A stretch of DNA of 41,204 nucleotides from Pseudomonadota bacterium (GTDB lineage Bacteria; Bdellovibrionota_C; UBA2361; SZUA-149; DAOLCO01): NCBI GenBank assembly GCA_027487795.1, contig JAIYCX010000038.1, positions 1-41,204 on the forward strand. The letters run 5' to 3'. The notes beneath the pieces were generated by a model. The model saw only the letters and a list, made by a program, of their open reading frames with translations, did no database searches and was not told where the DNA came from. Numbering within the stretch: position 1 is the first letter of the stretch; the number at the start of each line of letters is the position of its first letter. Positions 7,048 through 15,481 of this stretch are shown here, in pieces. The translations under genes were made by a program, and so were the position numbers.

Positions 7048-7077
7048 TTGACATTTAGTAACAAAAACTGTTATTAT
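7048..7077 (+). promoter_or_regulatory. parDE promoter
   Basis: A consensus -35 TTGACA (7048-7053), a 17-bp spacer and TTATTA/TATTAT (7071-7077), ending 6-7 nt before the parD ATG. The mRNA would be leaderless or nearly so. A 7-bp inverted repeat AATAACA (7037-7043)/TGTTATT (7069-7075) spans the promoter and is a possible ParD operator. Confidence 0.7.
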
Positions 7078-7083
7078 TAAATT

Positions 7084-7347
7084 ATGAATGTTTCTCTAAC
7101 CAGCCAGCTTGAAGAATTAGTACAACAGAAGGTTTCTTCTGGTCGTTACAACTCCGCTAGTGAAGTGATTCGCGAAGCTCTAAGACTTTTAGAAGAAAGA
7201 GATGAACTAAAAGAATTAAAACTTCAAGCTCTTAAAAAAGACATCTCCCTTGGCTTAGAGCAAGCCGATCGCGGTGAGCTTTTTGATAGTGATAAGGTAT
7301 TTGCCGAACTCCGCAAAAAGAACAGTTCAATTACTTCTAAAAAATGA
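7084..7347 (+). CDS. parD: ParD-like antitoxin (type II TA)
   Basis: An 87-residue antitoxin of the ParD/CC2985 group. The N-terminal ribbon-helix-helix (NVSLTSQLEELVQQKVSSGRYNSASEVIREALRLL) binds operator DNA as a dimer, and the charged C-terminal tail (about 45-87) wraps the toxin. It overlaps the ParE-like toxin gene by 4 bases (ATGA), the usual arrangement for a cotranscribed TA pair. Its role is to neutralise ParE and repress the operon. Its promoter lies directly upstream with no leader. Confidence 0.9.
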   Translation: MNVSLTSQLEELVQQKVSSGRYNSASEVIREALRLLEERDELKELKLQALKKDISLGLEQADRGELFDSDKVFAELRKKNSSITSKK

Positions 7348-7637
7348 GTTCCTTTTTACTTACTCTTGAAGCTAAAAAAGACTTAGAAGAAATTCACGAT
7401 TTTATTGCCCAAGATAATCCAACGATTGCTCTTAGCTTTATAAATTCTATTCAAGACAAATGCCAATCCGTTGCGTCTTCTCCTGAAATAGGCAGAAAAA
7501 GAGAAGAGCTTGGCTTTGAACTTAGAAGCTTTCCAATAAAAAATTATATAATCTTTTACCGAATAAAAAATTCAAATATCCAAATTATTCGCATCATTCA
7601 TACTGCTAGAGATATTGAATCTATTTTTAACGAATAA
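7344..7637 (+). CDS. parE: ParE/RelE-superfamily toxin
   Basis: A 97-residue toxin of the ParE/RelE fold: an N-terminal helical hairpin (LEAKKDLEEIHDFIAQDNPTIALSFINSI), a conserved GRKREELG...LRSFPIKNYIIFYRI strand region, and the C-terminal IQIIRIIHTARD segment. ParE proteins poison DNA gyrase, while RelE relatives cut mRNA at the ribosome. Pairing with a ParD-type antitoxin favours the ParE class. It is translationally coupled to parD. The frame looks intact at about the normal family length. Confidence 0.9.
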   Translation: MSSFLLTLEAKKDLEEIHDFIAQDNPTIALSFINSIQDKCQSVASSPEIGRKREELGFELRSFPIKNYIIFYRIKNSNIQIIRIIHTARDIESIFNE

Positions 7638-7787
7638 CTCCAATATTTTCAAAAACCAACTTGAAGTGAGTCGAAAGAATACCACAATTCCATTGATCAT
7701 TCTCCCAACAAAATAGCACGGCTTATACATCTGAGTAAGTATCAAATCATGACTGGCACAATTAGTCAGCATCTTTAGTAATAGCTT

Positions 7788-8249
7788 TTAATGAATTGAG
7801 GCAGTTAAACGCTCATAAGCGTCTTTAATCGCAATAGTTCTTTCAGTTGCTATTCGTTGAAGCTCGGGATCTAGTGCAGCTAACTTGTCTGGGTGATTCA
7901 TCATCATCTTGTTTTTAAATGCAGCTCTGATCTCTTCCTTAGAAGCATTATATCTTACGCCAAGTAGACTGTATAAGTCATTGGTCTTGCTGGCTTGAGC
8001 CTTTGGTTCCTCTTCAAACTTTTGATAGCTGTAATACTCTTCCTCTTTGACCCGGGTCTTGTTTCTTTCTCTATTTTGAAACCAGTAGCGAAAGCCCATA
8101 AAGGATAAAACAAATGGCATCATTATTATTGCAAGAGGAATTGCTAATATAGCCCCAATTATACGAGGAAGGTTTGCGAGCACAACGAACAGTATTATCA
8201 AGGGTAATACTAATTTATAAAGAATCCAGAATGTACCGTAAGTTGCCAT
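7788..8249 (-). CDS. Membrane-anchored J-domain protein
   Basis: A 153-residue protein with two hydrophobic segments near the N-terminus (about 8-26 and 29-51) and a C-terminal J domain (about 90-150). The J domain has the DLYSLLGV start and the catalytic HPD motif at 119-121 (MMMNHPDKLAALDPE). J domains stimulate the ATPase of DnaK/Hsp70, so this is probably a membrane-tethered co-chaperone that recruits DnaK; there is no zinc-finger or client domain. A broken copy of its 3' part lies at 5775-5885, on the far side of the AbiEi-like/ParDE segment. No operon partner is adjacent. Confidence 0.85.
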   Translation of the reverse strand: MATYGTFWILYKLVLPLIILFVVLANLPRIIGAILAIPLAIIMMPFVLSFMGFRYWFQNRERNKTRVKEEEYYSYQKFEEEPKAQASKTNDLYSLLGVRYNASKEEIRAAFKNKMMMNHPDKLAALDPELQRIATERTIAIKDAYERLTASIH

Positions 8250-8432
8250 GAGGAGATTATATCAAATTTAAACAAGAAAATCTTCTTCTTTTATAAATGA
8301 CTTTAAGTCATTGTATCTTCTTTGAATATTTAAGATCTAAAAAAATAAGTTGGAGCTTTTCCATAGGATTATTTGTTTTAGAAGTATAAATCACTAAGAT
8401 CAACAAGATTTAGCCCACAACTGCCTGATTTC

Positions 8433-8467
8433 ATAACTATCGATAATATAACATTATCGATAGTTAT
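8433..8467. repeat. 15-bp inverted repeat near the recombinase
   Basis: ATAACTATCGATAAT (8433-8447) and its exact complement (8453-8467) are separated by 5 bases. The size and position beside a tyrosine recombinase would suit a recombination core site or a protein-binding site. I cannot show either. Confidence 0.55.
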
Positions 8468-8515
8468 ATCATGGTAGCCGCTAATTTACTAGTTTAAACG
8501 TACAATCTTTCTTTT

Positions 8516-8562
8516 TTGATATTCTTTTTTGAAGCTTTATAAGATATAGTTCATCTTATAAA
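8516..8562 (+). promoter_or_regulatory. Recombinase promoter with operator
   Basis: A -35 TTGATA (8516-8521), a 16-bp spacer and TATAAG (8538-8543). The inverted repeat TTTATAAGAT (8536-8545)/ATCTTATAAA (8553-8562) covers the -10 and the start point, so a repressor or the recombinase itself could control expression. Confidence 0.55.
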
Positions 8563-8563
8563 T

Positions 8564-9523
8564 ATGAAAGAAAACACCCCTACTCTAACTGACTCTAACA
8601 ACATGCTGGATCTTGAAGCCGCAGCCCGTCATTATGCTCGTGCTTCGCTTTCGGATAACACCAGACGAGCCTATGCTAGCGACTGGGCTGATTTTGTATA
8701 TTGGTGTAAACGAAAAAATCGCAAACCACTTCCTGCAACTCCCGACACGATTGCTCTTTATCTAACCACCATGGCTGATCATCTAAAGACAAGCTCCTTA
8801 AGACGTAGAGTTACGGCACTTAGAAAAGCCCATGAATTATATAAGCATAACTCCCCTACTAAAGACGAGAATGTTAAGGCGGTAATTAGAGGGATCTTAC
8901 GGACAAAAGGGGAAGCGCAGAAGCACGCATCCCCTACTTTACTAAAAGATATTCAGAAAATGATGGCTGCCCTACCAGATACAAACAAGGGAATTCGTGA
9001 TAAAGCTTTGCTTCTTTTAGGCTTTGCAGGAGGCTTTCGCAGAAGTGAGCTAGTTGGACTAGACATCGAAGATTTAGGACTATCAAATGAAGGGTTAGTC
9101 GTTAAAATCAGAAAAAGTAAAACGGATCAAACGGGTAGAGGTAGGCAAATCGGGATAACTTTTGGATCTAACAAATCCACATGCCCAATTACTGCAATTC
9201 AAACATGGTTAAATGTTTCAGAAATCAAAGAAGGCGCTCTCTTCTGTCCAATCAATCAATGGGGACAACTTTTACCTACTCGCTTAACTGACCAGTCAGT
9301 TCGACTTATCCTTATAGAATCACTAACTTTAGCTGGAATTAGTGTAAAGGGCTTTTCAGGACATTCACTTCGCGCTGGCTTTGCAACCGTCGCAGCAATT
9401 AACGGTGCAACGGAGAGAGAAATTCAAAAAACTACGGGACATTTGAATACGGAAGTCTTGAGAAGATATATCCGAGATGCTGATATTTTTCGGCAGAACG
9501 CTTCGAGGAAGTTGGGGTTGTAA
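8564..9523 (+). CDS. Tyrosine recombinase/integrase
   Basis: A 319-residue site-specific recombinase. An N-terminal SAM-like core-binding domain (about 15-110) is followed by the catalytic domain. The catalytic set is visible: Arg159 in GFRRSELVGLD, Lys186 in the beta-hairpin, His267 and Arg270 in GHSLRAG, His293 in TGHLN, and the nucleophile Tyr302 in RRYIRDAD. The protein is complete. The short N-terminus is like that of plasmid or transposon integrases rather than phage integrases with an arm-binding domain. It lies next to palindromes and an accessory defence gene, so it may have served in acquisition or in multimer resolution of the replicon. Confidence 0.9.
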   Translation: MKENTPTLTDSNNMLDLEAAARHYARASLSDNTRRAYASDWADFVYWCKRKNRKPLPATPDTIALYLTTMADHLKTSSLRRRVTALRKAHELYKHNSPTKDENVKAVIRGILRTKGEAQKHASPTLLKDIQKMMAALPDTNKGIRDKALLLLGFAGGFRRSELVGLDIEDLGLSNEGLVVKIRKSKTDQTGRGRQIGITFGSNKSTCPITAIQTWLNVSEIKEGALFCPINQWGQLLPTRLTDQSVRLILIESLTLAGISVKGFSGHSLRAGFATVAAINGATEREIQKTTGHLNTEVLRRYIRDADIFRQNASRKLGL

Positions 9524-9616
9524 ACGTTAATCAAAGCGTCTCTTTCATTGAACTTCTTAGATATGCAATGGCTTTCACAGAGTGTAGATATCTTTATCTA
9601 GAAAAATCAAATGCGG

Positions 9617-12600
9617 TTACTGCCTAAAAAGTTTATATTTAGAACCTCGGTTCGTGAAGGCAGGTCTAGTTCCTTCGAGGACGTCTATTACCAGATTGTT
9701 AATTTTCGGATTCTCAATCGCACCTGAAACATACGATACTTGATTAGAATATTTTTCGATGTTTGCATAAATTACTTGTTCTGCATCACAAACCACAGCT
9801 AGGTTAGGATTGTGAGTAACCAAAAATATCTGTCTTCGAGATTTAGTTTCCTTAATTGCCGAAACCAAAACACCATATACGGTTTGATTATCGAGATTCT
9901 CTTCCGGTTGATCTATCAAAAGAGGATTGGTGCTTTGATCAATTAAAAGGAAAAATATCAAAAGTAAAGTACCTCTTTCTCCCGGAGAAAGCTGTTCAAC
10001 TTTCTTACCTAGCCAGGTTAACGAATATTCAGGATTTAAATATGAAAGTTCAAATATAAATTTATAGAATTGCTCCAAGGTTACAGATCTATCTTTTAGT
10101 TGCCCCTGTACGGTAAGATAAGCGCATTTGTCTTCATCATTTTTCCAGCGGAGATCGTTTAAGATATTTCTTAAAAAGGTTCTCACTTGCTCTTTGAAAT
10201 TAAAATCGACTTCATCAATTATTTTTCGAAGTTTTAACGTGCCATCTTCAGTCCCAGCAAAACTACCTTTTTTCCGTTGATTCAAAAAATTCAAAAAATT
10301 CGATTCAAAATCTTTTGGATTAATATCAACGGCAAATGTTAAATTATTGTCAATTAGAGAATGTTTGTTTATCGATTTTTGAATGGGAGAATGGAGTTCT
10401 TCATAGACTGCCTTAAGATTGCCAATCTCGTCGTAAATGAGCAAAGAAATTTCAATACATTTTTCGGTTTCAGAATGTAATTTATCATTTATGGTATCAA
10501 GCTTTTGTAGTTCTTTTTCAAGGTATGATATCGTGTCAGGAGTTTTTTCTTCTCCTAAGAGTTCTTTCTTTTTTTGTTCGTATTCTTCTACCTTTTTAAT
10601 GTATTCTTGGTATGCTCGATCAGGTCCTTCTAGTTGCTCTTTCAGCAGAGTAATTTCTTTTTCTTTTTCTATAAGCAGAGTAGACACTGATTGAGGACCA
10701 CTCCCCTCAAGATCCAATTGTATTTGGTTAATATCTTCTACCGATTTAACTTGAAGTGTTTTGATTTGCTGATTATCAATCTTTAGAATGACCAAATTAG
10801 TAAAATCTATTCCAATCTCTATGCAATATTTCTCTATTTCTTTGCTGGTATAATTAAAATATTCTTTAAGACTGGAAAGAGAAGTATCCAAATTGTTGAG
10901 AAGTGCACTCTTTTTTAGAATTTTATCTCTTTTATTTAAAAGATCAATTTGCCGAGTTTTCAGAGCTTTTAATTCGTCTTGTTGTTTCTGAATCTGAATA
11001 AAACATGTTTTGGTTTCTAAAGTTTCTTCGGGTTTAGGCACTTCTTTAGGGGCATTTTCCACGAGGGAGCTAAGAAGACGTTTTTTATCTACCAAATTTT
11101 TGGTGAGATTTTTCTTAAATGTTGGATCAGCCTTGGTTTCGGTTTCTACTAGAATGTTTATATTATTAGAAAGCTCTAACCGTAAAGTTTGAATTTTTTT
11201 TATAATCTCTTTAGTCCGAAAAGAAAGGATTTCTTCAAGTGAAGCTAGTCCATAGTTTTGGGAGCTATTCAAACCGGAAAATATAGCTTTTTCTAATTCT
11301 TGCTTAAATCCGGTTTCAGAAGTGCTTCCTATGTCACTACATATTTTTTCTAAATAACTTTGTGGTATATATTTGATGCGTTCCGCATTTTCGTCTCCCA
11401 ACAAATTGCTCAGATTTATAAAATCATTAGCTGATCCATCTTGCCATCTTAGTTGTGCTTCAAAGTGAGTAGCTCTATTAACTCCTTTTTTTGAACAAAA
11501 CTTTTTATCGTTTAAAAAGGAAAAATATGGGCGTAAATAACTGGAACAATCTCCACATAAACCAAGGATATCAGCCAATGCACTTTTTCCACTTCCTTTA
11601 TTTCCAATAATAGCTACAAGTTCGGGATTGAAATCTATATTTATTTTGTCAAACCAAATTTCATCGAAGTTTGAGTCATTAACTTTTTTTATACTGAGGG
11701 ATTTTATGAACTGTGTTGGATTGCTTTCTAATCTATTAAAAATAGGGGGGCTTTTGCCAATGAATACTCTATCAGGTTCATTCATTACTTGTCGCAATCC
11801 TTCAAAAGTTAGGTCTGCCTTGATCCAAGTATAACGATCTTGAGCCGGCTGAAACAATTCCTCGATCTTATGAGCATCTGAACTATTTAGACACGGCCTA
11901 ATAGATCCAAATTCTTGAATGTACTCTTGAACGCTCTGACTTTTAAGTCCAAGAGCCCAGCGTCTCGTTTCTGGACTTCCGGTGAAAAAGAAATCGACCT
12001 TTTGGCTTAAAATTTTCCTTGTTAAATGGCCTTGTGAGTTCCAATCAATTTTTGAAAGATCTTCATCGGGGGGTAAAGCTATTAGAAATTTTCCTCCGAA
12101 AAGATCTTTCCTCTTATTGAGTAATTTTGTGATGGATTCATGACTTACGCCGACATTTTCCATTCCCACTGCGATATCACTTTTGCTTTTGAATTGAGGA
12201 TGTTGATCTTTTAACTTTTGTCCCAACTCGGCTAAGTTATTCACCTTTAGCTTAGGCCTGGTCGCCCCAGTTTGAGGTTGAGCTTGATTACTAAATTCAA
12301 GATCCCATAAAAAATTTTCTTCTATATGTTTTACATCCACTTTATCTGAAAACAAAACATGCAAATTTACTTTTGCCTTTTCAACAAAACTTTCTATCCT
12401 AAATTCTATATTTGGAAAAAACGCCGTCTGCTTTATTCTCGCTACAGTTTCTTTATCGTCGTTACATAGCGACTGAAGCTTGATATCATCATTTAAAATT
12501 TCTAAAAGTTTTTTGTATCCTTCTACTGTATAGTAATCTGTTACGCCAACTGCCCATATATCTGATTCAATGATTTTAGCAAAAAGAGTGCGCGCAAACT

Positions 12601-12700
12601 CATCAAAGTTGGATCCAAACTGATTATTAAGATGCGACTCTGGTGTATGAATCTGCAAATCCCACTTTCTCCAGTATGAACCAATCTCAGCGTTTTTCAT
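9617..12700 (-). CDS. PHP-domain/SMC-like ATPase (TrlF family-like)
   Basis: A 1027-residue protein. The N-terminal PHP metal-dependent phosphoesterase domain (about 10-310) has WDLQIHT (His18), VGVTDYYT (51-58) and LNSSDAHKIEE (271-281). It is followed by an ABC/SMC-type ATPase: Walker A GNKGSGKS (366-373), a Q-loop near 447, a long coiled coil (about 480-770), signature LSPGERG (904-910), Walker B LLIDQPEENLDN (927-938) and H-loop His963. The architecture matches proteins annotated as TrlF-family AAA-like ATPases, found in accessory and defence regions. A likely role is nucleic-acid sensing by the ATPase and cleavage by the PHP domain (inference). AGGG lies upstream of the ATG. It stands alone, convergent with the recombinase. 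Confidence 0.8.
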   Translation of the reverse strand: MKNAEIGSYWRKWDLQIHTPESHLNNQFGSNFDEFARTLFAKIIESDIWAVGVTDYYTVEGYKKLLEILNDDIKLQSLCNDDKETVARIKQTAFFPNIEFRIESFVEKAKVNLHVLFSDKVDVKHIEENFLWDLEFSNQAQPQTGATRPKLKVNNLAELGQKLKDQHPQFKSKSDIAVGMENVGVSHESITKLLNKRKDLFGGKFLIALPPDEDLSKIDWNSQGHLTRKILSQKVDFFFTGSPETRRWALGLKSQSVQEYIQEFGSIRPCLNSSDAHKIEELFQPAQDRYTWIKADLTFEGLRQVMNEPDRVFIGKSPPIFNRLESNPTQFIKSLSIKKVNDSNFDEIWFDKINIDFNPELVAIIGNKGSGKSALADILGLCGDCSSYLRPYFSFLNDKKFCSKKGVNRATHFEAQLRWQDGSANDFINLSNLLGDENAERIKYIPQSYLEKICSDIGSTSETGFKQELEKAIFSGLNSSQNYGLASLEEILSFRTKEIIKKIQTLRLELSNNINILVETETKADPTFKKNLTKNLVDKKRLLSSLVENAPKEVPKPEETLETKTCFIQIQKQQDELKALKTRQIDLLNKRDKILKKSALLNNLDTSLSSLKEYFNYTSKEIEKYCIEIGIDFTNLVILKIDNQQIKTLQVKSVEDINQIQLDLEGSGPQSVSTLLIEKEKEITLLKEQLEGPDRAYQEYIKKVEEYEQKKKELLGEEKTPDTISYLEKELQKLDTINDKLHSETEKCIEISLLIYDEIGNLKAVYEELHSPIQKSINKHSLIDNNLTFAVDINPKDFESNFLNFLNQRKKGSFAGTEDGTLKLRKIIDEVDFNFKEQVRTFLRNILNDLRWKNDEDKCAYLTVQGQLKDRSVTLEQFYKFIFELSYLNPEYSLTWLGKKVEQLSPGERGTLLLIFFLLIDQSTNPLLIDQPEENLDNQTVYGVLVSAIKETKSRRQIFLVTHNPNLAVVCDAEQVIYANIEKYSNQVSYVSGAIENPKINNLVIDVLEGTRPAFTNRGSKYKLFRQ

Positions 12701-13045
12701 TATTTCCCTATAAATAGTAACTGAAAAAGCTTAGCACAAAAAATTGAAAAATATAAATTACACGTGTTTATTTAGCCTCTTTCAAAATTGAACTTATTTT
12801 TTTAATAGATTAGCATCTGATAATATTGAAAAATAACAATCCAGGGGGTTAACCCCCTGCTTGCATCAAGGCAAAAAAGCGGTATCCCCTATCTTCCGCA
12901 CTTCGTTTGTGCAGACTGGGTGATTCCCCTCCTCTTTTTTACCTTGACTCAATCTTACCCCCTTTAACTCGCGAAACGCTCATCGGCGCGGCCTAGAAAG
13001 GTATTAATTTTAAAATTAACTACCTTAATCAACTAGGAGAAAAAC
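12701..13045. other. Structured leader region upstream of ardC
   Basis: This 345-base gap has no gene. It contains a perfect 18-bp palindrome CAGGGGGTTAACCCCCTG (12842-12859), a GC-richer stretch with C-runs and a small GCAC/GTGC hairpin near 12898-12914, and an imperfect palindrome AAGGTA-...-TACCTT (12998-13026) just before the ardC ribosome binding site (AGGAG at 13035-13039). These are plausible regulatory sites for ardC. Confidence 0.5.
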
Positions 13046-13927
13046 ATGGAAACTAAAACACTCGATATTTACAGCAAAATAACTAATCAAATAATTGAGG
13101 CGATAGAACAAGGCTTAGCAAAAGAAAAACATTCTCTTCCTTGGTATCCAATCGACAATCAAAACCCAATGCCTAGAAATGTTGTTTCAAGACAAGGCTA
13201 CAGGGGAATAAATATTTTAATCCTCTGGGCTTCAGCTGAAAAGAACAACTATAAAAGCGGTGTTTGGGGAACTTTTAAACAGTGGCAGAGCTTAGGCGCG
13301 AACGTTAAGAAAGGCGAAAAAGCAACTCACGTTGTTTATTCTGAAGTTAGAGAAAAAGAACTAAAAGAAGGAGACAAAGAAGCAGATAAATATTTTATTA
13401 TGAGAAGTTTTTATGTTTTTAATATCGCTCAAGTTGAAAATTATGAGACTTCAGAGGAAATAATAGATTCAAAAGCAGAAACAAGCCCAGAAACAGAAGC
13501 CTTTTTTAACTCACTTAATCCAAAAATTATCTATTCGGGAGATTCAGCATTTTATAGCTACACTAAAGACTATATCCAACTTCCTAAAATTTCCCATTTT
13601 AAAAGCTTTGAAGATTACTATTCTGTGTTAAGTCATGAAATGGTTCACTGGACAGCCCACGAATCAAGACTAAACAGAACCCTAAGAAGCCGTTTTGGTT
13701 CAGATGATTACGCAATGGAAGAATTAATTGCAGAACTTGGAGCAGCTTTTCTATGTTCAGAATTAAGAGTTACAAATGAGCCGAGAAACGACCATGCAAC
13801 CTATATTAATTCTTGGCTTGAAGTTTTAAAACGAGACAAAAAAGCAATATTTACAGCAGCCACAAAAGCCCAGCAAGCAGTTGAATGGATGAAAGAGAAC
13901 CAACAACAAACCAAAGCTGCCGCATAA
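13046..13927 (+). CDS. ardC: ArdC-like anti-restriction protein
   Basis: A 293-residue protein with the two ArdC domains. The N-terminal ssDNA-binding domain (about 8-130) includes LPWYP, GYRGINILILW and WGTFKQWQSLGANVKKGEKATHVVY. The C-terminal zincin metallopeptidase-like domain has HEMVH (197-201) and the downstream glutamates of AMEELIAELGAAF (223-235) as probable metal ligands. ArdC proteins are carried by conjugative plasmids and protect incoming single-stranded DNA from restriction on entry. The start has a good AGGAG. A hairpin after the stop probably ends the transcript before the higBA pair. A broken second copy lies at 16786-17318. Confidence 0.9.
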   Translation: METKTLDIYSKITNQIIEAIEQGLAKEKHSLPWYPIDNQNPMPRNVVSRQGYRGINILILWASAEKNNYKSGVWGTFKQWQSLGANVKKGEKATHVVYSEVREKELKEGDKEADKYFIMRSFYVFNIAQVENYETSEEIIDSKAETSPETEAFFNSLNPKIIYSGDSAFYSYTKDYIQLPKISHFKSFEDYYSVLSHEMVHWTAHESRLNRTLRSRFGSDDYAMEELIAELGAAFLCSELRVTNEPRNDHATYINSWLEVLKRDKKAIFTAATKAQQAVEWMKENQQQTKAAA

Positions 13928-13953
13928 GGAAGGTGGGATCGTCCCCCTTCCTT
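13926..13953 (+). terminator. Terminator-like hairpin after ardC
   Basis: AAGGAAGG-T-GGGA (13926-13938) pairs with TCCCCCTTCCTT (13942-13953), with one bulged T and a 3-nt loop. It overlaps the ardC stop codon and is followed by an AT-rich but not U-only stretch. Confidence 0.5.
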
Positions 13954-13964
13954 ATTAATAAGCC

Positions 13965-13994
13965 TTGACTTATAATAAGCGGTAGCTTATTATA
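13965..13994 (+). promoter_or_regulatory. higBA promoter with palindromic operator
   Basis: A -35 TTGACT (13965-13970), a 17-bp spacer and -10 TATTAT (13988-13993), ending 7 nt before the ATG. A perfect 10-bp inverted repeat with a GGTA centre (13971-13994) fills the spacer and the -10. A bound antitoxin would block RNA polymerase directly. The mRNA is probably leaderless. Confidence 0.8.
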
Positions 13995-14000
13995 GACTAT

Positions 14001-14333
14001 ATGAGAATTAAGTACTACCTAACCGCCAATAACCGTAGTCCCGTTCAGGAATTTATATTAGCGTTATCAGTTGGTACTCGGTTAGAGATTCTGGATGCTT
14101 TGAGCTTACTTGATAGTGGCCAACGCTTAGAGATGCCGTTAAGCAAAAATCTATCTAGTATAAAACCGGGCCTTCACGAGCTTAGATTTCGAGATAAAGC
14201 CGGTCAAGTTAGGGTTGTTTACTATATGAAACGTGGAGATGCGATTTACTTGTTACATGCGTTTCGAAAGAAGACTCAAGCTCTCCCTAAAAAAGATTTA
14301 GATTTAATTATTAAAAGATGGAAAGAGGTTTAA
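14001..14333 (+). CDS. higB: HigB/Gp49-like RelE-superfamily toxin
   Basis: A 110-residue toxin of the phage-derived Gp49/HigB family, recognised by LGxNLSSIKPGLHELRFRDKAGQVRVVYYM and the C-terminal YLLHAFRKKTQALPKKDLDLIIKR. Members are ribosome-dependent mRNA interferases. The toxin comes before its antitoxin, the order typical of HigBA. Only one base separates its stop from the antitoxin start. Transcription starts from a promoter covered by an operator. Fragments of a second copy lie at about 17400-17440. Confidence 0.9.
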   Translation: MRIKYYLTANNRSPVQEFILALSVGTRLEILDALSLLDSGQRLEMPLSKNLSSIKPGLHELRFRDKAGQVRVVYYMKRGDAIYLLHAFRKKTQALPKKDLDLIIKRWKEV

Positions 14334-14334
14334 T

Positions 14335-14616
14335 ATGGCGTGGAAAGAGATTGATTTAGAAGAATTGGCGGAGTCTTTGGGAACTAATATAACTGAAGTT
14401 AAAGAAAAACAGAAGCTTATCAGCATGATTACTAAAATCAGAAAAGCAAAAAAACTATCTCAGGCTGCGCTCGCACGTAAGTTGGGCATAAGCCAAGCAC
14501 GAGTCGCTCAGATAGAATCCGGCATCGGAACTGCGCAAGTTACTTTTGATATTTTATTTAATATTTTGATTGCTCTTGGATATGACTATAGAGTTATTGC
14601 AAAAAAAGCTGCGTGA
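14335..14616 (+). CDS. higA: HigA-like XRE-family antitoxin
   Basis: A 93-residue protein with a Cro/C1-type helix-turn-helix (about 40-90), KLSQAALARKLGISQARVAQIESG. The N-terminal 35 residues probably contact the toxin. As in other HigBA pairs it should neutralise the preceding toxin and repress the operon through the palindrome at 13971-13994. It is one base downstream of the toxin gene. A decayed copy of its 5' end is visible near 17445-17490. Confidence 0.88.
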   Translation: MAWKEIDLEELAESLGTNITEVKEKQKLISMITKIRKAKKLSQAALARKLGISQARVAQIESGIGTAQVTFDILFNILIALGYDYRVIAKKAA

Positions 14617-14656
14617 AATTTCGGCAAATTGGTAGACAAAAGAAATTGTTTCTTTT

Positions 14657-15253
14657 TCAATTAAGCACCTTTTCCAATAATTTTTCTGTGCTGCGGTTAC
14701 CAAAAAGATTTGCAGTTCGAAGCAGCTCATTAGAATCATATTCTTTCAAACGAGGAAGCAGCTTTTCTTGTATGGGTGTTCCATCTTCAGCTTGTTTTAT
14801 ATTATCAAGTAAATCAACCAAAAGAAATTCTTTTGTGACTTTCTTTGGATAAGCTCGCCTTACTCGAAAATCAAAATGAAACCCTGCTAAATTAAACAGC
14901 CCGTGGCGTCTTTTATTTAAAACTTTATACCCCATGGATAATTGAGTTAGACCTCCGACTAATGAAGTATAGCTATTAACATCAACTAATAGAAAGTCAT
15001 CATCTTGGAGAAAGCTTCTAACAATGTATTCATCCCTTGGCGCGACTAGTCCATATTTTGTCTTTTTAGGTTTATAGTAAAGGCCTGATGATACCTTCTC
15101 TATTTCCCCACTCTTAACCAATGCAGCCAAGTCATGGCTTGCATTTGGCCACTTCTCTTGAAGTTCAGATTGTCTATATATTTTCCCGGCCTTCATGCTA
15201 CTAAGCATTTGGTGGGCTTTAGATTGTTCTTTCATAATATAATTAACGGCCAT
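14657..15253 (-). CDS. AbiEi-family antitoxin-like protein, unpaired
   Basis: A 198-residue protein with an N-terminal winged-helix-like segment (IYRQSELQEKWPNASHDLAALVKSGEIEKVSSGLYYKPK) and a C-terminal domain with DDFLLVDVNSYTSLVGGLTQLSMGYKVLNKRRHGLFNLAG, as in AbiEi-type antitoxins (DUF6088-like). Type IV antitoxins are normally followed by an AbiEii nucleotidyltransferase, but downstream on this strand only the 3' end of higA is found, so no partner is present. It may act as a solo regulator or as an antidote to toxins elsewhere. The start at 15253 is chosen for the GGGGAT before it; 15235 (MKEQ) is an alternative. Convergent with higA. Confidence 0.7.
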   Translation of the reverse strand: MAVNYIMKEQSKAHQMLSSMKAGKIYRQSELQEKWPNASHDLAALVKSGEIEKVSSGLYYKPKKTKYGLVAPRDEYIVRSFLQDDDFLLVDVNSYTSLVGGLTQLSMGYKVLNKRRHGLFNLAGFHFDFRVRRAYPKKVTKEFLLVDLLDNIKQAEDGTPIQEKLLPRLKEYDSNELLRTANLFGNRSTEKLLEKVLN

Positions 15254-15401
15254 AATCCCCAAATTGTCAATGAGTATTTAGGGAATAAATTATAAAAGCA
15301 TAAGTGACTGTAAGTGATTATATTTTAAGAAACAAAAGTTCAGGTGGCTTCCCGAGAAGATCAATAATACATACCGCTTACCAATTTAATTCTAAAAAAT
15401 A

Positions 15402-15430
15402 AAAACAGGACTCAAATAGAGTCCTGTTTT
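15402..15430. terminator. Bidirectional terminator hairpin
   Basis: A perfect 12-bp stem, AAAACAGGACTC (15402-15413) and GAGTCCTGTTTT (15419-15430), with a 5-nt loop and A/T runs on both sides. It probably ends the minus-strand gene whose stop is at 15482. Confidence 0.8.
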
Positions 15431-15481
15431 ACGCGCTAAATCCTTTTTTTAACGAAGTTAATGAGTCAGTCTGAAGATCCC

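Larger units (their letters stand above)
8250..8563. other. Intergenic region with palindromes upstream of the recombinase
   Basis: This 314-base AT-rich gap has no gene I can support. It contains three inverted repeats: 8296-8312 (AATGACTT-T-AAGTCATT), 8433-8467 (15-bp arms) and 8536-8562 (10-bp arms over the recombinase promoter). Confidence 0.6.

Noticed and set aside
14613..14852. 79-codon plus-strand frame after higA
   Set aside because: It is antisense to the AbiEi-like gene at 14657-15253, which has clear family motifs.
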